NCBI RefSeq assembly: GCF_036231355.1
Contig: NZ_CP109496.1
Coordinates: forward strand, 7,936,001 to 8,000,000
Length of the DNA stretch: 64,000 nucleotides
Source: Streptomyces sp. NBC_01431
GTDB taxonomy: Bacteria > Actinomycetota > Actinomycetes > Streptomycetales > Streptomycetaceae
Direction: 5' to 3'
Part shown: piece by piece, positions 52,905-61,991 of the stretch
Layout of the letters: each line of letters starts with the position of its first letter
How positions within the stretch are numbered: position 1 is the stretch's first letter
The notes under the pieces: generated by a model
The model's database searches: none
The model's input: only the letters and a program-made list of their open reading frames with translations
What the model was told of the DNA's origin: nothing
Made by a program: the position numbers and the translations under genes

Positions 52905-53249
52905 ATGCCGACCGAAGGAATCGAGGCCGTGTTCCTGACGACGCACAACTGGGGCAAGGCGGCGAAGTTCTTCCAGGAGCTCGGGTACGAGCTGGAGTTC
53001 GCGACGGACCACAACTCCGGCCAGCTCCGCAACGGCGGCGGTCCCTACGTGTTCATCGCCGAGGTTCCCGAGGACCAAGAGCCCCAGACGCGGATCGTGC
53101 TGAAGGTGCCGGACGCGGACGCGTTCCGTCCCGATCCTGTCGTCGAGGTGGTCACGCCGTTCGAGGACACGCATTACGGGACCAAGGAGATGACCGTCCG
53201 CGACCCCGACGGGCGCCTGTGGAGCCTTCAGGCTCCCGCCAAGAACTGA
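52905..53249 (+). CDS. VOC/glyoxalase-family protein
   Basis: A 114-residue single VOC module pair: GIEAVFLTTHNWGKAAKFFQELGYELEF, then GPYVFIAEVPED, and the terminal VRDPDGRLWSLQAPA, which carries the usual metal-site or ligand region. Relatives are glyoxalases, fosfomycin/bleomycin-type resistance proteins and dioxygenases. GAAGGAG precedes the ATG. Cotranscribed with the RHH regulator. Confidence 0.85.
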   Translation: MPTEGIEAVFLTTHNWGKAAKFFQELGYELEFATDHNSGQLRNGGGPYVFIAEVPEDQEPQTRIVLKVPDADAFRPDPVVEVVTPFEDTHYGTKEMTVRDPDGRLWSLQAPAKN

Positions 53250-53270
53250 CTGCGACGAAGGGCGAACACC

Positions 53271-54128
53271 ATGGCGCACGAGGAGACAGAGGCACCGGAC
53301 AACACCGCAGTGCGGACCGCCCTGTGGCGGGCGATGCACCTTCAGGTCGACGCGCCCCCGCATGTGGTTGAGGACGAGATCGGCCTGCAACTGGCGGCTC
53401 CCGGCGATGACTGGCGCGACCGCCCGGACATGGACCCGCAGGCCACCAGCGGGTTCCGGGCAGCCATCGTTGCCCGCGCTCGTTTCATCGAGGATCTGAT
53501 CGCTGAGCAGGCCGACCGGGGAGTGACCCAGTACGTCATCCTGGGAGCTGGTCTGGACACCTTCGCCCAGCGCAAGCAGGAGCTCGCCTCCCGCCTGCGC
53601 ATCTTCGAGATCGACCAGCCTGACACCCAGGCATGGAAGCGCCACCGCCTGGTCGAGCTCGGCTACGGCATCCCCGACTGGTTGCACCTGGTGCCGGTCG
53701 ACTTCGAGGCCGGCGCGTCCTGGTTCGAGCAGCTGTCCACCGCCGGCTTCGATCCCGGCCGCCCAGCGGTCGTCGTCTCCACCGGCGTCACCATGTACCT
53801 CACCAAGGACGCCACCGTAGCCACACTGCGCCAGATCGCCGGGCTTGCTGCCGGCACAACGCTCGCCATGACCTTCCTGCTGCCGACCGGACTTGTCGAC
53901 GATGCCGACCGCCGCGGCCTCCGGGCGAGCGAGGAAGGCGCGCGAGTATCCGGAACGCCGTTCATCAGCTTCTACACCCCGCAGGAGATGCTGGCACTGG
54001 CGCGCGAAGCCGGCTTCAAAGACGCCCGGCACGTACCGGGGACTTTGCTCGCCGAGCGCTACTTCACCGACCGGACCGACGGCCTTCGCCCGTCAAGCGG
54101 AGAAGACCTCCTGCTGGCCACCACCTGA
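53271..54128 (+). CDS. SAM-dependent methyltransferase (leucine-carboxyl-methyltransferase-like)
   Basis: A 285-residue class I methyltransferase of the actinobacterial LCM-like family: YVILGAGLDTFAQR binds SAM, FEIDQPDTQAWKRHRL is the acidic loop and VVSTGVTMYLTKDATVATL the post-II motif of this family. Located 21 bp after the VOC gene, probably the same transcript. Substrate unknown. Confidence 0.85.
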   Translation: MAHEETEAPDNTAVRTALWRAMHLQVDAPPHVVEDEIGLQLAAPGDDWRDRPDMDPQATSGFRAAIVARARFIEDLIAEQADRGVTQYVILGAGLDTFAQRKQELASRLRIFEIDQPDTQAWKRHRLVELGYGIPDWLHLVPVDFEAGASWFEQLSTAGFDPGRPAVVVSTGVTMYLTKDATVATLRQIAGLAAGTTLAMTFLLPTGLVDDADRRGLRASEEGARVSGTPFISFYTPQEMLALAREAGFKDARHVPGTLLAERYFTDRTDGLRPSSGEDLLLATT

Positions 54129-54533
54129 TCCCTCCTCAACGCGGTCTGGCCTCCGAGCCCTATGGTTCAAAGCCGCAGGTCCGGAGGCTGAAGTGCCCCT
54201 TCCGTGGGAACGGCCGCCGCACTGGAGGGAGCCGCACAATCGCCGGACGCGGGAGTTCAACTCCAAGGTCATTGGAAACGAATCCCCAGGTCAGGAAGCT
54301 GACTTCACTCTCCGCGCTTACGGATACAGTCCGTTACGACCGGATGTGAGACAGGGCCTACGCGCTCGCGTCGTCGCCGTGGTCGTAGCGGCCGCCGACG
54401 ACGCGGGGGCCGACCTGGGTGGACAACGCCGGTACAGCGGGGGGCGGAAAGGCGGGCTTACTTGCTCCGTCCCCTGCGGGGGGGGTGCCCCTATCTCTTT
54501 CGTCAAGGGGTGGGCCGGTTGATCGGTGGGGTT
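54129..54533. other. Intergenic region between methyltransferase and IS110
   Basis: About 400 bp. I see no gene with support on either strand; it includes the 3' end region of the IS110 element. Confidence 0.35.
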
Positions 54534-55739
54534 TCAGGCGGCTTGGGGGACGGTTTGTGGTTCGAAGAACGTGCCGTCGCGGAGCATGGCGAACAGGACG
54601 TCGACGCGGCGGCGGGCGAGACACATCAGGGCCTGTTTGTGCCGCTTGCCTTCGGCCTTCTTGCGCTCGTAGTAGGCCCGGGAGGCCGGGTCGGACAGTG
54701 CGGCGAACGCGGCCAGGAAGAACGCCTGTTTCAGGTGCTTGTTGCCTCTGCGGGACGGGCTCTCGCCGCGGATCGAGGACCCGGATCTGCGGGTGACCGG
54801 GGCGAGCCCGGCGTAGGCGGCGAGGTGGCCTGCGGTGGGGAAGGCGGTCCCGTCGCCGACGTCGATGAGGATCCTGGCTCCGGTCCTGACGCCTATCCCC
54901 GGCATCGACGTCAGGAGCTCGGAAAGAGGGTGCGACTTGAGCAACTCCTCGATGTCGGCGGCGAGTTCCTTGCGCTGATCGAGCAGGCTGGAGAGGTTCT
55001 TGGCGAGCTTGGGCACGATCACCGCGGCCGCGTCGGTGCCCGTGACGATGACGGTCTGCTCGTCCAGGGCGGTGAAGATGTCCTCGACCAGGCGCTCGGC
55101 CATCCTGGGCGCCTTGGGCCGCAGCAAGGTGACCAGCCGGCGCCGTCCGGCCTTGCGGATCGCCTTCGGGGAGCCGAAGCGTTCGAGCAGGGTGAGCACG
55201 GCCGGGTGCTGGATGCGCGGGCCGAGCACGTGTTCCAGGTGTGGGTGGATCTGGGTGAGCAGGCCGCGCAGCCGGTTGGCGACGCGGGTGACCTCGCCCG
55301 CGAGGTCGTCGTCGAAGCCCACGATCATGTGGAGTTCGGCGATGGTCTCGTCGTCCAGCTCGATCGAGCGGAGGGTGTGAGGCATGGTGCGGGCGGCGTC
55401 CGCGATGATCGCCGCGTCCCTCGCGTCGGTCTTGCCCTCGCCGGGGTAGAGGTCGGCGATCCGCCGCATGGTCAGGCCGGGCAGATAGGCGACCTCGCAG
55501 CCCGTGTCCCGGGCCACGGCCAGCGGCAGTGCGCCGATCGAGGCGGGCTGGTCGACCACGACCAGGACCTTCCCGTACTTCGCCGTGAGCTTGTCGAGCA
55601 TGGCCCGCATCTTCGGCTCGCTGTTGGGCAGCGGCTTGTCGACCACGTTCTTGCCGTCCGGCGTGAGGCCGGTGGCGTGGTGTTCGCCTTTGCCGACGTC
55701 CAGGCCGAGGAACACGGCGACGTCGCGGGTGTCGATCAC
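54534..55739 (-). CDS. IS110-family transposase
   Basis: A 401-residue intact IS110 transposase: VFLGLDVGKGEHHA opens the DEDD domain, with VVVDQPASIGALPLAVAR and GEGKTDARDAAIIADAAR carrying further acidic residues; the C-terminal serine-type domain has LLTSMPGIGVRTGARILI and RGNKHLKQAFFLAAF. The GTG at 55739 has AGGAGG seven bases upstream. It is an autonomous mobile element in the right flank of the cluster. Confidence 0.92.
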   Translation of the reverse strand: MIDTRDVAVFLGLDVGKGEHHATGLTPDGKNVVDKPLPNSEPKMRAMLDKLTAKYGKVLVVVDQPASIGALPLAVARDTGCEVAYLPGLTMRRIADLYPGEGKTDARDAAIIADAARTMPHTLRSIELDDETIAELHMIVGFDDDLAGEVTRVANRLRGLLTQIHPHLEHVLGPRIQHPAVLTLLERFGSPKAIRKAGRRRLVTLLRPKAPRMAERLVEDIFTALDEQTVIVTGTDAAAVIVPKLAKNLSSLLDQRKELAADIEELLKSHPLSELLTSMPGIGVRTGARILIDVGDGTAFPTAGHLAAYAGLAPVTRRSGSSIRGESPSRRGNKHLKQAFFLAAFAALSDPASRAYYERKKAEGKRHKQALMCLARRRVDVLFAMLRDGTFFEPQTVPQAA

Positions 55740-56334
55740 TTCACTCCTCCTGGGAGGGTTCGTTCTTCCCGGCCAAGGCACGGCGCCGACATCCGGCAAC
55801 CACGTTACGAAGAGCGTTGCCAGCGGACCGGCGCTCTTGCCCCTATTAGCGATCTACCGGCGCCTTCCGACCCGGTGACACCACCCCCCCCGGGTCATGG
55901 TCGATAGGGGGCAAAAGTCATACCGGGCCAGAAGGCCGGGAGCCTCATGATCGAGGCCGTCTAGAAGGTAACGGGGGTGGTTCTCCTGTCGCACCCTCTC
56001 AGGCTAACCCGACAAAGCGGGATGTCTCACCCAAGGCTGGCAGAGAGGGAGTCGATGGGTTCGACGGAGCGGACGTCTTGGTGCAGCTCGTAGATGCTGA
56101 AGGGGCGACTGAGATCGGTCGGATCCCTCGACAGAAGGGCCACACGGCAGACGATCACCTGTTACCGATCACGCCTCCGACCGGCACGAGCGCCCCAACC
56201 CCGGCCCACACCAGCTCCGTGGCCTGCAACGTTAGGTTGGAGAACGCTCATTCGGTCAACGAGCGGCCGACTCATTCGAGTGAGGGACCGGGGTTTCGGC
56301 GTGCGGACGTGGCGAGGGCCTCCAGGATCCGGTT
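55740..56334. other. Intergenic region, IS110 5' side
   Basis: About 600 bp with no supported gene. The stretch next to 55740 carries the ribosome binding site and probably the promoter and end of the IS110 element. Confidence 0.35.
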
Positions 56335-56760
56335 GTGACGCCCGACTTGGAGATCCTCTTGACCGCACTCCATTGACGATCGACGACGAAATCGGAGGAA
56401 CGCGCTGGATGGGACGACCGCCCCTGCTCAGCGACTCCGAACTCGTCTGCCTGGCGGTGGCCCAGGCTCTGCTCGGCCACTGCTCCGGGCGCGATGGCTT
56501 CGCTTCGCCCGCAAGCGCTTGTCCGGCATGTTCCCGTACCCGCCGCAGCAGTCGGGCTACAACAAGCGCCTGCGCTCTGCCCTGCCGCTGGCCAAACGCA
56601 CAATCCGGGAGCTGGCGATCGACAGCGGCTTCTGGACCGATACCGCGTGGATCACCGACTCCACCCCGGTACCGTGCGGCATGTCTCGCCCGACAGTCCA
56701 GCGGTCGAATCTGGCCGGGGTCATGGTCTTCGGCGTCCCAGCGGTCGTAGGTCGTCTGCA
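56335..56760 (+). pseudogene. IS982-like transposase remnant, frameshifted
   Basis: The three frames joined read TPDLEILLTALH, then MGRPPLLSDSELVCLAVAQA, then SGYNKRLRSALPLAKRTIRE and FWTDTAWITDSTPVPCGMSR. This is the 5' half of an IS982-type transposase (Asp in WITDSTPV). Frameshifts lie near 56375 and between 56490 and 56530, and the 3' part is gone. Confidence 0.65.
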
Positions 56761-57019
56761 GGAACGGCGCGAGCTGCGGCGACCGCCGAAGGCCGTAGCG
56801 GTGGACGAAGGCGGCTTCCGCTGGCTGGGAAATGGTGATCCGATTACTCAGCAAGCGGCCGGGGTGACGAACGACGGTGTCCGGGCGTTTCACCGTCTGC
56901 CGAGCCCCGGTGGGCAGCAGCCGCGACCCGGCCACCTCCCGGAGCTCTGCGGACGGCTTACCAAGTTGCCCGACCAGAAGAGGACGCCGCGCTATGCGGT
57001 GTCCTCGGCTCCCAACTGG

Positions 57020-58609
57020 TCACCGTGTTGGCTGGTCGGCGGCGCGGCGAGCCAGCAGGTATCCCCGACGGGTCTGGGCCTCCTGCGGGTAGTTCGTCCG
57101 CTCCAGTTGTGCCTCGATGGTGAAACCGCCGTCCTGCAGTGCGTCGACAACGGTCTTGGTAGCGAGGAAGTGGAAATCGATGTCGACGTCGTGGTCCCAC
57201 CACTCCGTCTGGTGCCTGACCTCGGTACCGAGGTGGAAGGCGACGAGAAGCAGGCCGGACGGGCGCAGCACCCGCCGCATCTCGTCGAAGGCGTGGCGCA
57301 GTTCGGAGGGTTCGAGGTGGATGACCGAATAGAGCGCGATGGCCGCGGCGAACTCGGCGTCCGCTGCGGGAAGGTGCAGCAGGTCGCCTTCTCGGAACTC
57401 CGCCTCGGGGTGTTCTCGTCGGGCAATGGCGACCATGGTGGGGGAGAGGTCGATGCCGACCGGACGGGCGCCGCGAGTCGCGAGCCATGCGGTGACGTGT
57501 CCTGGGCCGCATCCCAGGTCCGCGACGGGCATGTCGCTGCCGGTCTCTTCGACGAGCGCCGTGAGCAGAGCCCGGTCCAGCGGTTTGTGCACGAGCTCGC
57601 CGCTGATGCGCTTCTGGTACTCCTCGGCGACGACGTCGTAGCTCAGGCGCACCCGGGCATGGTCCCTCGCGCCGGTCATGGGCCGCGCGCCGGGCGCGAG
57701 TTCGGTCACCAGCTGCGTCGTGAGCGGTACGCGGATTCCGTGCCGCTCGGCTGCGCGCAGCAGGGCACCCCCGATGGCGTCGAGTTCCAGCGGGCGGCCC
57801 GCCGCCGCGTCGCGCTGCATAGACGACTTGCTGTCGGCGGGGAACGCGCCATAGCGCTGAAGGACCTCGGCGACCACCGTCTGCCCGCCGCAGGCCCGGC
57901 TGACCGCCACGGTCTCCTGGACCAGGGCCGTCAGCTCGTCCCGCCGCTCGGACCGGATGCCACCGATGGGCAGCCGATGGCGCGTGGTGAGCAGGGCGAA
58001 GGGGGCGAGGAAGGCCAGCTTCCCCCACAGGACTTCGTTCTCGTCCCGAAGGACGCGAGCGGCCGCACCGGCGCCGGCGAGCAGTGCGGCGAGTGGGGCG
58101 AGCCGCTCCTGGCGACCGGCCAGGTCGATCTCGACGAACGGGCTGCCGTGCTCGATGACGCCCGGCGCGGTGCGGGCGGACTCGACGCGGACCACAGCCG
58201 GTACGACTCGCTTGTCCCCATAGCGCGCCCGCAGGGCGTCCATGTGCTCGACTCCGTTGAGCAGCGGCAGCAGCACACCGTTGGCGAGCCACTGCGGAGG
58301 GATGCGGTCGAGTGCTTCGTCGAGTGCGGTGTTCTTGACCGTCACCAGGCACAGGTCGACGGGCTCGCGCAGCACGGTATCCGCGTCGACCGACGCGGTG
58401 AAGTCGCCGAACTGCCTGCTGCGGACGCGGATGCCCTCTTGGCGCAGCGCACCGGCGGTCTCCTCGCGGGCGAGGCAGATCACGCGGTGTCCTGCGCGGG
58501 AGAGCAGCGCGGCGAGCAAACCGCCCACTCCTCCGGGGCCGAGCACGGCGACGGTCGAGCGGGGCGGAATCGGGACGGATTCGGCAATGGGCTGTCCGGA
58601 GTCGGACAT
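57020..58609 (-). CDS. Ketopantoate-reductase-like / SAM-methyltransferase fusion
   Basis: A 529-residue two-domain protein. Residues ~15-325 are a 2-dehydropantoate 2-reductase (ApbA/PanE) fold: VAVLGPGGVGGLLAALL binds NADP, LCLVTVKNTALDEAL and GVLLPLLNGVEHMD follow, with KSSMQRDAAAGRPLELDAI as the C-terminal signature. Residues ~345-525 are a class I methyltransferase with VADLGCGPGHVTAWL and FREGDLLHLP. Start ATG at 58609, GAGAGGAG upstream. Each half is normally a separate enzyme. One frame runs through both without stop, so it is a real fusion. It may reduce and methylate one substrate; the substrate is unknown. Its leader is duplicated before the next upstream gene. Confidence 0.82.
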   Translation of the reverse strand: MSDSGQPIAESVPIPPRSTVAVLGPGGVGGLLAALLSRAGHRVICLAREETAGALRQEGIRVRSRQFGDFTASVDADTVLREPVDLCLVTVKNTALDEALDRIPPQWLANGVLLPLLNGVEHMDALRARYGDKRVVPAVVRVESARTAPGVIEHGSPFVEIDLAGRQERLAPLAALLAGAGAAARVLRDENEVLWGKLAFLAPFALLTTRHRLPIGGIRSERRDELTALVQETVAVSRACGGQTVVAEVLQRYGAFPADSKSSMQRDAAAGRPLELDAIGGALLRAAERHGIRVPLTTQLVTELAPGARPMTGARDHARVRLSYDVVAEEYQKRISGELVHKPLDRALLTALVEETGSDMPVADLGCGPGHVTAWLATRGARPVGIDLSPTMVAIARREHPEAEFREGDLLHLPAADAEFAAAIALYSVIHLEPSELRHAFDEMRRVLRPSGLLLVAFHLGTEVRHQTEWWDHDVDIDFHFLATKTVVDALQDGGFTIEAQLERTNYPQEAQTRRGYLLARRAADQPTR

Positions 58610-58646
58610 GGATGGGGCTCCTCTCAGTTCGCGGGTCGGCACCCGT
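58607..58646 (-). repeat. Duplicated leader, copy 1
   Basis: The 24 bases from 58607 (plus strand CATGGATGGGGC then TCCTCTCAGTTC) are identical to 59791-59814 and are followed by a similar GGGTCGG stretch. The repeat covers the start codon, ribosome binding site and 5' leader of the gene starting at 58609. Confidence 0.75.
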
Positions 58647-58728
58647 TCGGGTCCAACACGTCGACGACGACCGTGGTCTGCTTCGCCGACACGTTGACGG
58701 CTGCCTTCAGGCATGGGTCCGAGACAGG

Positions 58729-59793
58729 TCAGTTGTAGGTACTGATCTCGATCAGATTCCCGTCCGGGTCGAGCAGGTAGGTGCTGGCGACGGGGCCTTG
58801 GGCTCCTGTTCGCGGTACGGGGCCTTCCTCCACGGGCACCCCGCAAGCGGCGAGGTGGGCCAGGACCCGCTCCTGCGGTGCTTCGGTGACCACGCACAGG
58901 TCCGCGCTGCCTGGGGTCGGACGAGTGGCGTGCGGGCGGAGTTCACGGCCGGCTTGATGAAGGTTGATCTTGCTGGTGCCGAAGGCCAGCGCGCGGCGTC
59001 CCTCGCCGAAGGTGACCGGGTGCATGCCCAGGACGCGCTCGTAGAAGCCGACGGTCCGTTCGATGTCGGCGACGGTCAGCACCAGGTGGTCCAGGCCGGT
59101 GATCTGGATCCCCGACTCAGGGTCAAAGGAGTACTGGCCGAGCTGCCGTACGCAGGCGTCCCACGCCGCCGCGGACAACAGGTCGCGCGAGCGGAGGAAC
59201 AGACGTTGAAGTGCTGGGCCGTAGCGCTCGCCCAGGTCGGCATCGTGCGCCAGCACGTCGAGTTCGTTGGCAGCCGTGATTTCGAGGAAAGCACGCGCGT
59301 CTGGGTCCGAGGGCGTGTGCTCCCGGCCAGTGAAACGGTCGCAGAAGACGACCGGCCGCGCGTCGCCGAACCGCGGATACACGACGTCACGATCGCAGCT
59401 CGCGTACAGGTGGACCAGCGCCTCCGCCTGTTCGCCGACCAGTTCGACGAGCACTCCGCGCTCGGTGACATCCATCAGCGTCTGATCGAACCCGTCGGTT
59501 CCGTAGGCCGCGTGACACAGCCCTGCGACCTGGACGACCGGATCGGCGCCCCACTCGCTCAGGAGTCGCGCGACGCGGATCAGGTGTTCCAGGAGCGTTC
59601 CACCGGGGTGGGGCATCCGGTGGGCGCCCCGGGTGCGCAGGAAGTCCTCGATCTCGGGCCACGGCGCCGCACAGCTGGAGCTGCTTCTCGGGGAGTTGCT
59701 GTCCGCCAGGGCGAAGGGCTGCATCAGGCCTCCTGGTTCGACGGACGAGCCACCTCTGCCACGAGTCGTGTCGCGGCCTGGAGAGTCGGGCAT
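58729..59793 (-). CDS. Fusion of DUF6817/HD-like domain and VOC domain
   Basis: A 354-residue protein. Residues ~45-215 resemble the DUF6817 helical family (MPHPGGTLLEHLIRVARLLSEWGADPVVQVAGLCHAAYGTDGF, with H…H and HD-like spacing). Residues ~230-354 are a VOC domain: ITGLDHLVLTVADIERTVGFYERVLGM, then TYLLDPDGNLIEIS with the terminal Glu of the metal site. The ATG at 59793 lies in the duplicated leader; an inner ATG at 59724 has AGGAGG and is equally plausible. Relatives of the C-terminal half act as dioxygenase- or glyoxalase-like enzymes. Confidence 0.75.
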   Translation of the reverse strand: MPDSPGRDTTRGRGGSSVEPGGLMQPFALADSNSPRSSSSCAAPWPEIEDFLRTRGAHRMPHPGGTLLEHLIRVARLLSEWGADPVVQVAGLCHAAYGTDGFDQTLMDVTERGVLVELVGEQAEALVHLYASCDRDVVYPRFGDARPVVFCDRFTGREHTPSDPDARAFLEITAANELDVLAHDADLGERYGPALQRLFLRSRDLLSAAAWDACVRQLGQYSFDPESGIQITGLDHLVLTVADIERTVGFYERVLGMHPVTFGEGRRALAFGTSKINLHQAGRELRPHATRPTPGSADLCVVTEAPQERVLAHLAACGVPVEEGPVPRTGAQGPVASTYLLDPDGNLIEISTYN

Positions 59794-59830
59794 GGATGGG
59801 GCTCCTCTCAGTTCTTGGGTCGGGACCGTT
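59791..59830 (-). repeat. Duplicated leader, copy 2
   Basis: Copy of the leader at 58607-58646. It covers the start codon at 59793, its ribosome binding site GAGAGGAG and part of the 5' leader; even the first codons are alike (MSDSG and MPDSP). Confidence 0.75.
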
Positions 59831-59972
59831 CCACCGGCTCAGCTCCGTGTGGGCGCAGCGGGAGAAGTGGAGTGGGTTGCCGCCCTGGGCCCGGTGGGAG
59901 GAACGTGCCGCCCCAACCGTGGTGAACCTTGGAGTTACGGACGGAGGCTCCCGGCCGGGAGCCGTTTCGATT

Positions 59973-60368
59973 TCACGCATTGGCGGGCAGGACCGCAAGG
60001 GCGTCGATCTCGATGCGGAAAGCCGGGTGGACGAGTCCGGCAACCTTCACCAGGGAACAGGCCGGTGGGCGGGCGGGGTCCAGATGCTCGTCGCGGATCC
60101 GGCGGAAGGCACCTAGATCGGCCAGATCGGTCAGGTAGACAGTCAGCTTGACCACGTCCTGGAACCGGGCGCCGGCTGCCTGCAGTGCGATGCCCAGGTT
60201 CGTGAAGACCTGCCGAATCTGGGCGGCGGCGTCGGACTCGCCCACGGTTCTGCCTTCGGCGTCCACGGGGACCTGGCCGGAGACTGCGACCGTCGGTCCG
60301 GTGAACGCCACCGCATGGCTATAGCCGTTGACGGGTGGACTGCCTTGGGGCCGGACGAAGTGCTGCAC
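59973..60368 (-). CDS. RidA-family protein
   Basis: A 131-residue RidA/YjgF protein: VAVSGQVPVDAEGRTVG, IRQVFTNLGIALQAAGARFQDVVKLTVYLTD and PPACSLVKVAGLVHPAFRIEIDALAV. The conserved Arg that usually precedes the last strand is in a variant position. The GTG follows CAGGAGATC. It lies upstream of the VOC fusion in the same direction. Confidence 0.88.
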   Translation of the reverse strand: MQHFVRPQGSPPVNGYSHAVAFTGPTVAVSGQVPVDAEGRTVGESDAAAQIRQVFTNLGIALQAAGARFQDVVKLTVYLTDLADLGAFRRIRDEHLDPARPPACSLVKVAGLVHPAFRIEIDALAVLPANA

Positions 60369-60399
60369 GTGATCTCCTGCTTCGCGGTCGGGGTCGGAG

Positions 60400-60650
60400 T
60401 GGTGAGTGGTGGAAGCCGGTGCCTGGGGCGTACGAGGGTGATGCCCAGGGCCGACAGGGCGGCCTCGACCTGGTCGGAGCAGACCGGGCCGCCCGGCTTG
60501 GTGAGGCAGGCGACGTCGTGGCGGTGGGCGTGGTCGACGTTGTCGCGGAACGGCAGCGCATCGTCGGGCGCGAACGCGACGCCGGTCGGGCCCCGCCGCC
60601 ACTGCTTGCGCTGGTGGGCGGTCAGCGGGTCGTCGCCGGCGAAGGCTCCC
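60400..60650 (-). pseudogene. PurH (AICAR transformylase)-like C-terminal fragment
   Basis: The minus strand reads FAGDDPLTAHQRKQWRRGPT, then GVAFAPDDALPFRDNVDHA, and VACLTKPGGPVCSDQVEAAL, similar to the C-terminal end of PurH-type AICAR transformylases (SDAFFPFRDNVD…PGGSxxDDEV). Only ~80 residues remain, so it is a remnant. Confidence 0.5.
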
Positions 60651-60723
60651 ATGCGGTCGACACTCGCATCGGTTCATGGCCGCTTCCCGATGGTTGTCCA
60701 CCCTTGCGAGTGGCGGCAGCCGT

Positions 60724-61944
60724 TCACTCGGGCGGTGGGCAGGTCGATGCGGGTGCGCGCGCCGCGCGCGCCTCGGCCCGGCGGTCGTGCCAGGCCGGTG
60801 CGAGGGCGGTAAGCATCGCGGCGCCGGTCAGGGCGAAGGCCCAGGGGTAACCGGTGCCCGCCGCGAGCCAGCCGAAGGCTATGGCTCCGGCGCCCATGCC
60901 TGCGTCGTACGCGAAGTTCCACAGCGCGCTGACGGTGCCGTAGCCGGCGGCGGGTACGCGCGCGTACATCAGCGCCAACGTGGCGTTCTGGGTGACGCCG
61001 AAGCCGATCCCGAACACGCCGACCGCGAGAACGACGGCCACCGGGCTGCCGGTCAGCGCCATCAGCAGCGTGCCTGCGGCCGACAGCAGCAGGCCGGGCA
61101 GCACCAGACCGGCGGGGCCGCGCCGGTCCCCGCGCCGGCCGGCGAGCCAGCGAGCCACCGTAGCTGCCGCGGGCTGGACGAACAGCGCCACGGCGACCAG
61201 TCCCGTGGCCGAGGCGGGGACAGCGAGTGGCAGAAAGGTGACGACGATCCCGGCGGCAACGGCGGTGGCCGCGAAGACCACGGCCGGGCGCAGCAGTTCG
61301 GCCGAGCGCAGTCCTTCGGCGACGCCGACGGGCCGCCCCGATGCGCGGATCCGGTCGGGTAGACCGGGCACCGCGAGGATCGCGGCGAGCGCGACCACGG
61401 CCCCAGTGGCGAAGACCACGTCGTAGCCCGTATGCGCGGCCAGCCAAACACCCAGCGGCAGCGCCACCAGTGCGGGCACGCCGCCGACGATGCCGACCAG
61501 GGCCAGCCCCTCACCCCGGCGTTCGGCCGGGATGAGCGACGCCGTCAGCGCGCCGCCCGCGACTACGGTGAACGCAAAGCCCAGCCCACGCAGCAGGCAG
61601 ATCGCGACGATCCACCACAGGCTCCGGGAGAGCGTCAGTGCCAGCGCAGGAGCGCCCAGCAGACTCAGCCCGGCAGCCAGCACCAGACGGTAGCCGAAGC
61701 GATTGACCAGGCCGGGCGTCGCAAGCTCGCCCACCACCGTCGCCAGCATCAGCGCGCCGGTGGTCAGCCCGGCCGTCCCGCCGCTCCCGCCGCCAGCCGT
61801 GGCGTAGGCGGGTACGACCGACAGCAGCAGGTAGAAGCTGGTCGAGGCGCCCAGCATGGACACGAAGCGCAGCAGCAACGGCCGTGTCAGCAGCGGCGGG
61901 CGCGGCGCGAGCGCCGGGGAAGTCGAGGGGAGCGTTTCGGTCAC
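60724..61944 (-). CDS. MFS transporter
   Basis: A 406-residue major facilitator with about 12 membrane segments and short loops; GLVNRFGYRLVLAAGLSLLG and GVTQNATLALMYARVPAAGYGTVSAL fall at the usual positions. It starts by GTG, 47 bp from the divergent MocR-type regulator gene, which may control it. Substrate unknown. Confidence 0.9.
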   Translation of the reverse strand: MTETLPSTSPALAPRPPLLTRPLLLRFVSMLGASTSFYLLLSVVPAYATAGGGSGGTAGLTTGALMLATVVGELATPGLVNRFGYRLVLAAGLSLLGAPALALTLSRSLWWIVAICLLRGLGFAFTVVAGGALTASLIPAERRGEGLALVGIVGGVPALVALPLGVWLAAHTGYDVVFATGAVVALAAILAVPGLPDRIRASGRPVGVAEGLRSAELLRPAVVFAATAVAAGIVVTFLPLAVPASATGLVAVALFVQPAAATVARWLAGRRGDRRGPAGLVLPGLLLSAAGTLLMALTGSPVAVVLAVGVFGIGFGVTQNATLALMYARVPAAGYGTVSALWNFAYDAGMGAGAIAFGWLAAGTGYPWAFALTGAAMLTALAPAWHDRRAEARAARAPASTCPPPE

Positions 61945-61991
61945 GGCAGGACGCTAAGCGCCCGACCGGATCGCCGGTAAGCTCCAGTTCC
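61945..61991. promoter_or_regulatory. Divergent MFS / MocR intergenic region
   Basis: Only 47 bp separate the two start codons, so both promoters and any operator for the MocR protein must lie here or in the coding ends. No box is assigned. Confidence 0.4.
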
